Shown: piece by piece, positions 26,257-34,980 of the stretch
Position numbering within the stretch: position 1 is the first letter of the stretch
How the letters are laid out: each line of letters begins with the position of its first letter
NCBI GenBank assembly: GCA_026399835.1
Contig: JAPLQE010000069.1
Coordinates: 1 to 64,000, forward strand
DNA length: 64,000 nucleotides
Direction: 5' to 3'
Origin: Burkholderiales bacterium
GTDB lineage: Bacteria > Pseudomonadota > Gammaproteobacteria > Burkholderiales > Burkholderiaceae_E
Made by a program: the position numbers and the translations under genes
Notes under the pieces: model-generated
Database searches by the model: none
What the model saw: only the letters and a program-made list of their open reading frames with translations
What the model was told of the DNA's origin: nothing

Positions 26257-27233
26257 GCGCGCAGGGTCTGGTCCCAGGTCAGCGCGCGGACGTCGGGCAC
26301 GCTGGTGGTCATGCCCATCACGCGACCGATCGTCCAGGCGGTCGCGACCGCCCGGGCGTGCACGTCGCCGAACACCGCCGGCACGGTGGTCGTGCGGTCG
26401 AACCACCAGTCGAAGAACTTGCGGTCGATGTTGGCCTGCCGGGCCATCGCGCCGAACACCTCGTCGCGATTCGCGAGGGTGTAGTCGACCGAGGCCTTGA
26501 GCATCCGGTTGAATTCGCGGAAGGCGTCGGGGCGGGCGGCCAGCCGGTCGGGATACGACACGTTGACGGCCGAGGTCAGCGGTCCGTGCGCCTTGTTCAG
26601 GATCTGCCCGGTCTCGCAGATGTTGACGAAGTCGCCCGAGGTCATCGCGCGCCACGCCTGGCTGTGGATCAGGGAGGCCGCATCGGCCTGGCCGGTGGCG
26701 AGCGCGGCGGGCAGGTTGGGCGCCTGTACCTCGACCTGGCGCACGTCGCCGCCCTCGAGCGCCATGTTCAGGCCGAACTCGCGGCGCAGGGCCTCGCGCA
26801 CGTACATGTAGCCGGTCGAGCGCAGCCCGTACGACGCGAGCGTCTTGCCCTTGAGCTCGGCGGCGCTCCGGATCGGACTGCCCTTCCTGACCCAGACGCC
26901 GCCGCCTTCGCCCACCGGCGACGCATGCAGCGCCGCCGACTGGATCCTCAGGTCGAGGCCGCGGGAGACGGCGGTCGGCACGCCGATCACCGCCGTCATG
27001 ATCACGTCGTACTGCTTGGTCGCCGTCGCCTGCAAGAGCTGCGGGATGAGCAGGCCGGTGGCCTCGACCTCGATCAGGTCCGAGCGCACCTTGCCGTTGC
27101 GGATCGCCCAGAGCGCCGATTCGTAGGCCGGGTCGAGCAGGTAGCCGTAGGTGACCTTCTGTTTCGACTGCGCGCGCAGCGAGGGCGCGGCGATCGCCGC
27201 GGGCGCGGCAGCCAGGAATTGACGACGCTTCAT
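26253..27233 (-). CDS. ABC transporter substrate-binding protein (NMT1/SsuA-like)
   Basis: A 326-residue periplasmic binding protein with an N-terminal signal (MKRRQFLAAAPAAIAA, twin-Arg-like but short). The two-lobe type II fold includes SIRSAAELKGKTLASYG-type phrases and ATGQADAASLIHSQAW. Such proteins bind aromatic acids, taurine, nitrate, thiamine precursors or sulfonates. The ligand is not predictable. The ATG overlaps the ATPase stop by four bases, so the whole operon is coupled. Confidence 0.9.
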   Translation of the reverse strand: MKRRQFLAAAPAAIAAPSLRAQSKQKVTYGYLLDPAYESALWAIRNGKVRSDLIEVEATGLLIPQLLQATATKQYDVIMTAVIGVPTAVSRGLDLRIQSAALHASPVGEGGGVWVRKGSPIRSAAELKGKTLASYGLRSTGYMYVREALRREFGLNMALEGGDVRQVEVQAPNLPAALATGQADAASLIHSQAWRAMTSGDFVNICETGQILNKAHGPLTSAVNVSYPDRLAARPDAFREFNRMLKASVDYTLANRDEVFGAMARQANIDRKFFDWWFDRTTTVPAVFGDVHARAVATAWTIGRVMGMTTSVPDVRALTWDQTLRA

Positions 27234-28051
27234 GCGGAGGGTTCCTCTGGGTCGGTGTCCGAAGGCGCCTCGAGCGAGGCGAACAGGCGGTTCAGGTGCT
27301 CGCGCAGCGCGGCGAGGCGGGCGTCGTCGGCGAGCCGACGCGGCCGGGCCGCCTCGACGGCGATGGTCTCCAGCACGCGAGTGGGCTTGTTCGACAGCAG
27401 GACGATGCGATCGGCCAGCGTCAGCGCCTCGTCGATGTCATGGGTGACGAACAGCACCGTTCGGCCCGTGTGCTGCCAGATCCGCTCGATCTCCGCACGC
27501 AGCCGTCTGCGCGTGTTGGGATCGAGCGCCGAGAACGGCTCGTCCATCAGCACGATCGACGGCTCGACCGCGAGGGCGCGCGCGATCGCGACGCGCTGGC
27601 GCTCTCCGCCCGACAGCATCGACGGGTACTTGCCGGCCGCGTCGGCCAGCCCGACCATCGCCAGCAGCGTACGCGCCGCGGGTTCGCGCCGGCGCGCCTC
27701 GGCGCGCCCGAAGCGCAGCTCCGCGCCGAGCATCACGTTGCGCAGCGCATCGCGCCACGGCGCGAGCCGCGGCGACTGGAACACGAAGGCGACCTCGCTC
27801 CACGCATCCCGTGGCGCGCGCCCGTCGACCCGCACCGTCCCCGAGTCGGGCTCGAGCAGGTCGCCGATCAGCCGCAGCGAGGTCGACTTGCCGCAGCCCG
27901 AGGGGCCGAGCAGGCAGACGAACTCGCCGCGTCCGACGGTGAAGTCGAGGCCGTCGTAGAGCGTCTCGCCGCCGAACTTCAGGCGCACGCCTTCGAATGC
28001 GATCGCGTCGCCCGCAGCGGCGCGTGATTCGTCCGAGGCGGGGCCGGTCAC
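27230..28051 (-). CDS. ABC transporter ATP-binding protein (NitT/TauT-like)
   Basis: A 273-residue ATPase with Walker A GPSGCGKST (about 49-57), Q-loop VFQSPRLAPW, signature LSGGERQRVAIARAL, Walker B IVLMDEPFSALD and the switch His in VTHDIDEA. It energises the two permeases. The GTG at 28051 overlaps the esterase stop (GTGA) and is preferred over in-frame starts further up. Confidence 0.93.
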   Translation of the reverse strand: MTGPASDESRAAAGDAIAFEGVRLKFGGETLYDGLDFTVGRGEFVCLLGPSGCGKSTSLRLIGDLLEPDSGTVRVDGRAPRDAWSEVAFVFQSPRLAPWRDALRNVMLGAELRFGRAEARRREPAARTLLAMVGLADAAGKYPSMLSGGERQRVAIARALAVEPSIVLMDEPFSALDPNTRRRLRAEIERIWQHTGRTVLFVTHDIDEALTLADRIVLLSNKPTRVLETIAVEAARPRRLADDARLAALREHLNRLFASLEAPSDTDPEEPSA

Positions 28052-29526
28052 GGCCAATACCGCCACCGGCGCCGGCCCGCGGGATCGGCCTCGAGCCGGC
28101 ACTGCGCGTCGAGCAGCATCGTCGCGCCGTCGGCACCGTGCGGCGCCCAGCCGGGCAGGCCGGCGTGCGAGGGATCCCCGGTGCGGGCGAACGCGACCCA
28201 GGCATCGCGCATCCGCGCCGCGAGCGCGGCGAGCGTCCGCGGATCGGCGCCGGCCAGCATCGGCGCGGGCCAGTCGGCGACGGTATCGAACACGAACGGC
28301 AGCTCGATGCAGTGACACGCGCCGAAGGCGTTGCCCGGCGCGGCGAAGTCGCAGCGGTACACGTGAGCCGGACGCCCCAGGGCCGCGAGCCGCTCGGCGA
28401 ACGCCAGCAGGCCGGCGCCGAACGATGCGTCGCCGAGCATCGCGCCGAGCAGGCCCGAGGGGCTGGGCAGGTGCACGCGCTGACGGTACTCCGCGATCGC
28501 CTCGTCGGCGGCGTCGCCGAAGTGTCGTGCGAAGACCGCGCGCACCGTGGCGTCCGAGGCCGCCGCCATGTCGGGCGAGGGGCTGAAGAACGCCGCCATC
28601 TCGTCACGGGTCCAGCCGAGCATGAGGTCATGGCGCGTCGCGCCCGCGACCGCCGCGCCGATCACGTCGTCGCCGAGGAGCTCGTGGTCGGCGACCGGGA
28701 TGAACGGCGGGGTGGTGCTCGCGAACGCCACCATCGAGCGGGCCACCGCGACCTGCGCGGCGTTGATCCGCTCGAACGGCACCTCCCGCCAGCCGGCCGC
28801 GTCGGTGATGCCAAGCTCGCGCTGCATGGCCTCGCCGATCCTCGCGGCGTCGGCACGCGAGCGCAACATCCGGCCGAACGGCGCGCTCTGCACGATCGCC
28901 CTGCGGAAGTGCGGACGGGCCTGCGGCGAGCCGAGCATCGCGAGCACCGACAGGCCGCCGGCGGACTGGCCGGCGACGGTGATGTTGTCCGGGTCGCCGC
29001 CGAACGCCTCGATCTCGCGGGCGATCCAGGCGAGCGCGGCGAACTGGTCGTGCAGGCCGAGATTCGGCGCCGCGACGCCGGGCAGATGCATGAAGCCGAG
29101 CGCGCCGAGCCGGTGGTTCACGCCGACGACCACCGTGTCGCCGTGCCGCGCCATGGCGGCACCCGCGTACCAGGGCAGCGAACCGGCCCCGGTCCAGAAC
29201 GCGCCACCGTGCCGTAACACGATCACCGGCCGGCGGGCGCCGTCGGGCGCGGGCGTCGAGATGGTGAGGGTCAGGCAGTCCTCGGACTGCGGCAGGTCGA
29301 AGTCGCCCATCGCCGCGCGCAGGCGCGAAGGCGGCTGAGGCGCGATCGGACCGTCACGGGTCGCGTCGCGCTCGCCGCTCCAGGGCTCGGGCGCCTCGGG
29401 CGGCGCGAAGCGGCGGGCCCCGACGGGTGGCGCCGCATAGGGCACGGCGCGGAAGGTGCACACGCCGGACTCGAGCGCACCGCGCAGCACACCCAGGGAC
29501 GTTCGCGCAACGGAAACAGGGCTCAT
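28048..29526 (-). CDS. Carboxylesterase (type B, COesterase family)
   Basis: A 492-residue alpha/beta hydrolase with SEDCLTLTIST, oxyanion loop HGGAFWTGAGS, nucleophile elbow GQSAGG (S188; the usual form is GESAGG) and a late His in ACHCIELPFVF. Cysteine C84 of the EDCL motif is present. No signal peptide is evident, so a cytoplasmic enzyme is likely. It leads a five-gene operon with an ABC importer and overlaps the ATPase gene by four bases, so the importer probably brings in the ester or a product of its hydrolysis. Leader -10 candidates (TTAGAT) lie about 30 bases upstream. Confidence 0.92.
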   Translation of the reverse strand: MSPVSVARTSLGVLRGALESGVCTFRAVPYAAPPVGARRFAPPEAPEPWSGERDATRDGPIAPQPPSRLRAAMGDFDLPQSEDCLTLTISTPAPDGARRPVIVLRHGGAFWTGAGSLPWYAGAAMARHGDTVVVGVNHRLGALGFMHLPGVAAPNLGLHDQFAALAWIAREIEAFGGDPDNITVAGQSAGGLSVLAMLGSPQARPHFRRAIVQSAPFGRMLRSRADAARIGEAMQRELGITDAAGWREVPFERINAAQVAVARSMVAFASTTPPFIPVADHELLGDDVIGAAVAGATRHDLMLGWTRDEMAAFFSPSPDMAAASDATVRAVFARHFGDAADEAIAEYRQRVHLPSPSGLLGAMLGDASFGAGLLAFAERLAALGRPAHVYRCDFAAPGNAFGACHCIELPFVFDTVADWPAPMLAGADPRTLAALAARMRDAWVAFARTGDPSHAGLPGWAPHGADGATMLLDAQCRLEADPAGRRRWRYWP

Positions 29527-29699
29527 CGCTTGCGCGCTCGCATCGTCTCGGTGGTGCTATCTAACCGCCCGTCAGGTGCGGCGCAAACGCGCCTGCTCCG
29601 CGCCGCAACCGCGTCACGGGGGGCTCGTCGCCCGCGCCCGGTGCCGCGCGCGAGGCGGGCCCCCGACGAGCGTGCGAGGCGGTCCGATGGGCGGGCCCG

Positions 29700-30119
29700 G
29701 TGAAGCAGGCGATCTCAGGCTTCCTGTCGAACGGGCTCGATCGATCGCTGGCCGCCTCGGGCACCGTCGCCCGAGGCAACGAGTCGGTCAAGTTCAGCGG
29801 CGAGGTCGCCTACTCGGTCAAGCGAGCGGTGCACGCGACCTTCGAAGGCACGCCCGCGCTGATGGTGGCCGACACGTTCGGCGGCACGTTCTCGGTGAGC
29901 GGGCAGCCGATCGAACTCGGCAGCGCCGTCGCGTCCGCTGGGCCCAGGTCGGGCTACGTGAAGTTCAGGGTCGTCAGCGTGTCGACGGACGACACCGGCG
30001 AGACGATCGGGACCGCGTCGAGGACCTATCTGATCAAGGCCGACGGCGCGCTGTCGATCAGCGAGATCCAGACCCTCGCGACCCGGAACGGCATCACGAC
30101 CCGGCTCACCGCGAACTAG
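29700..30119 (+). CDS. Conserved-looking protein of unknown function
   Basis: A 139-residue reading frame from GTG 29700 with third-position and codon use like its neighbours, so it is very likely real. I recognise no domain. It is rich in Ser, Thr, Gly and Val, with alternating hydrophobic stretches (FGGTFSVSGQPIELGSAV) suggesting beta structure. It has no obvious signal peptide and no membrane segment, and GTG is the only start I see in frame. No ribosome binding site is evident. A hairpin with six T lies about 140 bases downstream. It might be the remnant of a longer secreted protein. Confidence 0.6.
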   Translation: MKQAISGFLSNGLDRSLAASGTVARGNESVKFSGEVAYSVKRAVHATFEGTPALMVADTFGGTFSVSGQPIELGSAVASAGPRSGYVKFRVVSVSTDDTGETIGTASRTYLIKADGALSISEIQTLATRNGITTRLTAN

Positions 30120-30448
30120 GGTATCGGCGGGGACGGCCCGTCGCGAGCGCACCGGCCTGCGATCGCCTTGCCGAGTCTCCCGCCGAACCAGGAGTCCGAC
30201 GGACGGGGCCTTCGCTGCTGCGACACGGCCGACCGCCGGATGGCCGCGACGGAAGCACGGTCGGTCGCACGAATACCGGCAGTTTTTTCCCGGTTCGTTG
30301 CGTCTAACCGCCGCGCCGGTGGCTGCACCATCCATTGGCGCCTTGTCGAGATGGATTGACTCGTGACGAACCCGCATCACCACCGCTCCGACCCTGGACC
30401 GTTCCGGTCCGGGCCCATATCGCGAAACCAGGACCACGGCTCGCTGTC
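30120..30448. other. Intergenic region between unknown gene and cheY
   Basis: No gene is visible in these 329 bases. A hairpin with a T-run at 30260-30288 is annotated separately. I searched by eye for a flagellar sigma-28 promoter before cheY and found no convincing match. Confidence 0.6.
30260..30288 (+). terminator. Candidate intrinsic terminator
   Basis: A 6-bp stem (GTCGGT with ACCGGC, one G-U pair) has a 9-base loop and is followed by AG and six T. It probably ends the transcript of the unknown gene at 29700. Confidence 0.45.
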
Positions 30449-30823
30449 ATGAGATTCCTGATCGTTGACGATTTTTCGACGATGCGACGCATCGTCCGTG
30501 GCCTGCTCAAGGAGATGGGCCATCTGGATTGCGACGAGGCCGAAGACGGCGCGGTGGCGATCACCAAGCTGCGCAACGGCCGGTTCGACTTCGTCGTGAC
30601 CGACATCAACATGCCGAACATGAACGGCTTCGAGCTGCTGGAGGCGATCCGTGCGGACGCCGCGCTGCAGACCCTGCCCGTGCTGATGGTGACCGCCGAG
30701 GCCCGCAAGGAGGACATCGTCCGCGCGGCGCAGTTGCGTGCCTCGGGATACATCGTCAAGCCCTTCTCGAAGGCGACGCTCGAGGAAAAGGTCTCCAAGA
30801 TCATGGGCCAGGTCAAGGCCTGA
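30449..30823 (+). CDS. cheY: Chemotaxis response regulator CheY
   Basis: A 124-residue receiver domain alone, very close to Che[16 protein letters not shown] (D7, D8), phosphoacceptor D52 in [11 protein letters not shown]82 in VTAEARKED and K104 in YIVKPFSK. Phospho-CheY binds the flagellar switch and changes rotation. I chose ATG 30449 because the conserved fold begins there; an upstream in-frame start would add 38 unrelated residues. cheZ follows after 26 bases. Confidence 0.95.
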   Translation: MRFLIVDDFSTMRRIVRGLLKEMGHLDCDEAEDGAVAITKLRNGRFDFVVTDINMPNMNGFELLEAIRADAALQTLPVLMVTAEARKEDIVRAAQLRASGYIVKPFSKATLEEKVSKIMGQVKA

Positions 30824-30849
30824 ACGTACGCCGCACTCAAGACGACGAC

Positions 30850-31680
30850 ATGGAACACGACGACCTCGAAGCCCTGTTCGAAGCGACCCGCGCTGAGGCT
30901 GAGCGATCGGTCACCGCCCTGGCGGAGCCGCCTCCCGCGCCGTCCGCGCCGGCGCCGTCCGCGCCCGCGCCGGTCGCTGCGCCGAGCGCCGGCACGATCC
31001 CGATCGCCGTCGAGCATCCGCCCGAGAGCTGCCCGAACGCCGATCCCGACGGTGTCTGCCGCAACTGCATCTGCGGCAGCGCGCGCGATCTGCGCGATCG
31101 GGTCGGCCGCCTGACCCGAGAGCTGCACGAGAGCCTGCAGGAGCTGCGCCTGGACAGCACGCTCGCCGACATGGCGAACGAGATCCCCGATGCGCGCAAC
31201 CGGCTCAAGTACGTCACCGAGATGTGCGAGCGCAGCGCCCAGAAGGTGCTCGACACCCTCGACGAGCTGTCGCCGCTGCAGGATGCCGAGCGCGACGGCT
31301 CGCAGGCGCTGCATGTGCGCTGGAGCCGGATGCTCGACGAGAAGCACCGGCCCGAAGAAGGGTACATGGCGCTCTTCGAGGCGACCCGCGTCCACCTGTC
31401 GCAGAGCGTGGCGCGTGCCGAGCGCACGGCGAGCCTGCACAGCGACATCATGATGGCGCAGGACTTCCAGGACCTGACCGGCCAGGTGTGCCGCAAGATC
31501 GAGGGCATCACCGAGCGCATCGAGCAGAAGCTGCTGAACCTGCTGATCGACACCGCGCCGGAGGACCATCGTGCGCGCCACCAGGAGATGCTCGAGGGCC
31601 CGCAGGTGGTGGCCGGCCGCAGCGACGCCGTGACCACGCAGGGCGAGGTCGACGATCTGCTGAGCTCGCTCGGGTTCTAG
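30850..31680 (+). CDS. cheZ: Chemotaxis phosphatase CheZ with Cys-rich insert
   Basis: A 276-residue protein with the CheZ catalytic motif QDFQDLTGQ; D208 and Q212 match the residues that dephosphorylate CheY. The C-terminal CheY-binding peptide EVDDLLSSLGF is present. The long central helices form the four-helix bundle. An N-terminal Pro/Ala linker is followed by four cysteines spaced C61-x8-C70-x2-C73-x-C75 (inside CPNADPDGVCRNCICG), not part of the usual CheZ. It could bind a metal or respond to redox state. Start at ATG 30850. Confidence 0.93.
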   Translation: MEHDDLEALFEATRAEAERSVTALAEPPPAPSAPAPSAPAPVAAPSAGTIPIAVEHPPESCPNADPDGVCRNCICGSARDLRDRVGRLTRELHESLQELRLDSTLADMANEIPDARNRLKYVTEMCERSAQKVLDTLDELSPLQDAERDGSQALHVRWSRMLDEKHRPEEGYMALFEATRVHLSQSVARAERTASLHSDIMMAQDFQDLTGQVCRKIEGITERIEQKLLNLLIDTAPEDHRARHQEMLEGPQVVAGRSDAVTTQGEVDDLLSSLGF

Positions 31681-31708
31681 AGAGGTCGCGCGGCCCCGCG
31701 GCAGCGGC

Positions 31709-32566
31709 TCAGCGCGGCGCGAGCCGCGCGAGCCGCTCGACGTTGGCCGCGAACGCCGCTTCGAAGGCGGCGTCCTGGAGCGACTGTCCGCGCATCGCCT
31801 GCTGCAGCGCGCCCAGCACGCGCACGCGCCGCTCGACGAACGCGCGCCTGGGATCGGCCTCGCCGGCGAACAGGTGCCGGTACTCCAGCCAGACCAGCTC
31901 GGTCCAGGTGTCGAAGCGCACCGGCGGGTCGCCGAGCGTGGCGAGATCGAGCGCGATCACCACCTCCGATTCGGCCGATCCCGGGCGGTGTCCGGCGGTG
32001 TCGTGGATCATCGCGCAGGCGCGCTCCACCTCGTCGCCCGGCAGGTCGGCACGCGCGTGCGCTGCCTGTCTCAGCAGCAGGGCCGACAGTGCCTCGTTGC
32101 TCCCCGCCTGTGCCCCCGCCACGTAGACCGCGTCATGGAACAGCAGCGCGAGCACCTGAGCGCGCGTGAGCGACAGGCCGCGGGCGGCGGCCCGTGCGAA
32201 CACGTCGTGCACATGCCATGACGCGTGGTAGTGGCGCTGCGGCTCGGCGTAGCGGGCCAGCGTCGCATTGACGAGGTCGGCATCGATGCCGGCCATGGCG
32301 GTCGCAGCGCGCAGCGCCCGATCGTCGGGCAACGGCACCGGCACGAAGCGGGGCCGCAGGTCGCCGTCGAGCGCGCTGACCGTCTCGACGAACGACTCCA
32401 GGGGGCGGGTCCAGGCCCGACGTGCCGGATCGGCGAGCGGGCGGTAGACGACGTCGGCCTGGCCGTCGGCCTCGCGCACGGCCAGCGCATCGATCCGGTA
32501 GAGGCCGCCCTTCCAGTGCTGGACGAGCGTGCCGGGGGCGAGATCGGCGGCGGTGAGGGGGGGCAT
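31709..32566 (-). CDS. DUF1653 domain fused to HD-like phosphohydrolase
   Basis: A 285-residue protein. Residues about 10-65 (GTLVQHWKGGLYRIDAL to AWTRPLESFVETV) match the small DUF1653 domain. Residues about 85-280 match the predicted metal-dependent HD phosphohydrolase family (HYHASWHVHDVF, LLFHDAVYVAG, MIHDTAGH), whose His/Asp residues bind metal. The fusion suggests a nucleotide or RNA-related hydrolase, but no substrate is known. I chose ATG 32566 because DUF1653 starts there and because GACAAT ends exactly six bases upstream. Convergent with cheZ, 28 bases apart. Confidence 0.85.
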   Translation of the reverse strand: MPPLTAADLAPGTLVQHWKGGLYRIDALAVREADGQADVVYRPLADPARRAWTRPLESFVETVSALDGDLRPRFVPVPLPDDRALRAATAMAGIDADLVNATLARYAEPQRHYHASWHVHDVFARAAARGLSLTRAQVLALLFHDAVYVAGAQAGSNEALSALLLRQAAHARADLPGDEVERACAMIHDTAGHRPGSAESEVVIALDLATLGDPPVRFDTWTELVWLEYRHLFAGEADPRRAFVERRVRVLGALQQAMRGQSLQDAAFEAAFAANVERLARLAPR

Positions 32567-32572
32567 CCGGCG

Positions 32573-32578
32573 ATTGTC
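32573..32578 (-). promoter_or_regulatory. -10-like element of the DUF1653-HD gene
   Basis: GACAAT on the reverse strand, four of six matches to TATAAT, ends six bases before the ATG. No Shine-Dalgarno is present. The weakest of the leaderless-type candidates in this window. Confidence 0.3.
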
Positions 32579-32701
32579 GCGGATTCGATGCGGCCGTGCG
32601 AACCCGCACATGGGGGACCGTTCGTCGGCCGGCGATGTGACAAGGTGCCATGACGCGGGACCGACCAGCGGCGACCCTGCGGTTCGTACCCGGTCCCGTC
32701 C

Positions 32702-34834
32702 ATGTCAGCCATCGCCCCCACGCCGCCGTTCGTCCGCCTCGCCGTGTCGATGCTCGTGGCGTGCGCGGCGCTGCCGTCCGCCGGCGCGGTCCCGACGAGC
32801 GGCGATCGGACCGTTCCACTGGCCGCCGAGGCGGCACTGTCCTGGCCGGCCCTGCGGGTGGGGGCTCCCGCTGCCTGGACGCTCGGGGCGAGCGGCCGCG
32901 GCGTCGTCGTCGCGATCGTCGACTCGGGCGTGCGTGCGACCCATGTGGAGTTCTCCGGCCGACTCCTGCAGGGTTGGGATGCGACCGGTCGCAGCCTCGT
33001 TCCCACCGACGGCATGGGGCACGGCACCCATGTGGCCGGCCTCCTCGCCGCCGCCCGCGACGGCGCGGGCATCGCGGGGGTCGCGCCCGAGGCGTCGATC
33101 CTGCCGGTGCGCGTGTTCACCGTCGGCGCGGCGAGCGACGCGGTGCTATCGGCCGGCGTGCGATGGGCGGCGGCGCGCTCCGGCATCCTGAACCTGAGCC
33201 TGACCTCGTCCGCTCCGATCGCCGGCCCGGCGATCCGGGAGGCGGTGGCCGGCGGCGCGCTGGTGGTGATCGCGGCCGGCAACCGCGGTGCTGCGAACCC
33301 CGACTGGCCCGCCCGGTTCGCCCGCGAGGCGTGGGCGAACGGCCCGTCGGTGGCGGGTGCGGTCATCGCGGTGGGCGCGGTCGATTCGGCCAACCGCATC
33401 GCCGATTTCTCGAACCGTGCCGGCGACGCCGCTGCGTGGTACCTGGTCGCGCCGGGCGTGGCGCTGCTGTCCGCATCGGCCGACGGCGACGTGTCCTATG
33501 CACGCCAGTCGGGCACCTCGATGGCCGCGCCCGCGGTGTCGGGTGCGGCGGCGCTGCTGCAGTCACGGTGGCCGCGACTGAGCGGCGGGGATGCCGCGGC
33601 GATCCTGCTGGCGACGGCCCGGGACCTCGGCGCCCCGGGCACCGATCCGGTCTACGGCCGTGGCCTGCTCGACGTCGACGCGGCGCTGCGCCCGGTGGGC
33701 GCACTGAGCACGCTCGGCCCGGCGGGCGAGCGGCCGTTGTCGGCCACCGGTCTGCTGACCTCGCCCGCGACGGTGGCGCTCGCGCAGGCGACCGCGCGCG
33801 CCGGCCTGCCCGCGGTCGTGCTCGACGCCTACCGGCGCGACTTCAACGCCGACCTCTCGTCGCGCATCGTCGCGCCGCTTCCGATGGCCGTGCAGCGTGC
33901 CATCGACGGCCTCGATCGCCGGATGGAGCGGCTCGAGCGCACGCTGCCGGGCGAGTCGCGGCTGTCGATGCAGCCGGGCGACTCGTTCGCGCTCACCGGG
34001 CGCGATGCGATCGGCGACTACGCGTTCGGCGCGGGTGCGAGGGCACGCGACTGGTTCGGCGTGGCCGCCGGCCTGGACGTGGCGGCGCTCGCCAACCCGT
34101 ATGCGGCGCTCTCGCCGCGAGGCGCGCTGCTCGGTCGCGGCCTCTCGCTCGGCGACACCACCCTGAAGGCCGGCCTGCTGGGCGGCTCGGAGTCGGTCAC
34201 CTCGGGCACCGGCTGGACCTCGGTCTCGGCGACCACCACGGTGATCGAGGCCCAGCGCCGGATCGCCCCGGGGCTGGCGGCATCGGCGACCTGGACCCGT
34301 TCGATGGAGCGGGGCTCCTGGCTCGGCGCCATCGGCACGGGCGCGTTCGCATCGGCCGACACTGTCAGGACCGAGGCGATCCAGGTCGGCGCGACCGCGG
34401 TGCTCGCGCCGGGGTGGACGCTGGCCGGCACGCGTTCCTGGGGCCGCACGCCCGGACACGGGGGGGCTGGGCTGATCGGTTCGGTCGGCACGTCGCTGAG
34501 CGACGCGAGCTCGCTCGCGCTGGTCCGTCACGGCGCGGTCATGCCCGACGACGCGCTGTCGCTGTCGGTGTCGCAGCCGATGCGCACGCGATCCGGCGAG
34601 GCCCGGGCGCTCGTGCAGACCGGGCTCGCCGAAGACGGCTCGGCGATCCTCGGTGCCACCGCGTACTCGCTCGTGCCGGACGGGCGCGAGCGGATCGCCG
34701 AGATCGGATGGCGGGCGCCGCTCGGACGCACGTCGAGCCTCGGTGCTGCCGTGGCCCGGCGCTGGCAGCCCAACCACGACGCGCGGGCCGAGGCGGATAC
34801 GCTGGTCGCGCTGCGCTACCGCCTGATGTTCTGA
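32702..34834 (+). CDS. S8 (subtilisin-like) serine peptidase with probable outer-membrane C-terminus
   Basis: A 710-residue exported protein. A signal peptide (about 1-29) is followed by a subtilase domain with D74 (AIVDSGV), H107 (GHGTHVAG), N194 (AAGN) and S273 (GTSMAAP). After about residue 330 comes a Gly/Ala/Ser/Thr-rich region with alternating hydrophobic residues, ending in the aromatic LRYRLMF. This resembles the beta-rich C-terminus of serine-peptidase autotransporters, though I cannot count strands reliably. It probably displays or releases a protease at the surface. Translation start ATG 32702 has no strong ribosome binding site. Confidence 0.88.
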   Translation: MSAIAPTPPFVRLAVSMLVACAALPSAGAVPTSGDRTVPLAAEAALSWPALRVGAPAAWTLGASGRGVVVAIVDSGVRATHVEFSGRLLQGWDATGRSLVPTDGMGHGTHVAGLLAAARDGAGIAGVAPEASILPVRVFTVGAASDAVLSAGVRWAAARSGILNLSLTSSAPIAGPAIREAVAGGALVVIAAGNRGAANPDWPARFAREAWANGPSVAGAVIAVGAVDSANRIADFSNRAGDAAAWYLVAPGVALLSASADGDVSYARQSGTSMAAPAVSGAAALLQSRWPRLSGGDAAAILLATARDLGAPGTDPVYGRGLLDVDAALRPVGALSTLGPAGERPLSATGLLTSPATVALAQATARAGLPAVVLDAYRRDFNADLSSRIVAPLPMAVQRAIDGLDRRMERLERTLPGESRLSMQPGDSFALTGRDAIGDYAFGAGARARDWFGVAAGLDVAALANPYAALSPRGALLGRGLSLGDTTLKAGLLGGSESVTSGTGWTSVSATTTVIEAQRRIAPGLAASATWTRSMERGSWLGAIGTGAFASADTVRTEAIQVGATAVLAPGWTLAGTRSWGRTPGHGGAGLIGSVGTSLSDASSLALVRHGAVMPDDALSLSVSQPMRTRSGEARALVQTGLAEDGSAILGATAYSLVPDGRERIAEIGWRAPLGRTSSLGAAVARRWQPNHDARAEADTLVALRYRLMF

Positions 34835-34891
34835 GCTCGCGCGTCCGCTCGGGCGCCGCCTTCCGGACAGGCGGCGCGTCCGAGTGCGAGC
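34835..34891 (+). terminator. Long hairpin between peptidase and KGG genes
   Basis: An inner 8-bp stem (GCGCCGCC with GGCGGCGC, 34853-34877) is extended by an outer GCTCGC/GCGAGC pair (34835-34840 with 34886-34891). It starts right after the peptidase stop codon and may serve both convergent genes. No T-tract. Confidence 0.5.
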
Positions 34892-34980
34892 CGAGCACAC
34901 GCATGCGCTCGTCTCGACGACGGGGGCGCCGTCCCGGCGGGACGGAAACGCCCGGCAAGGCGATGCCGCGCGTCGAGCCG

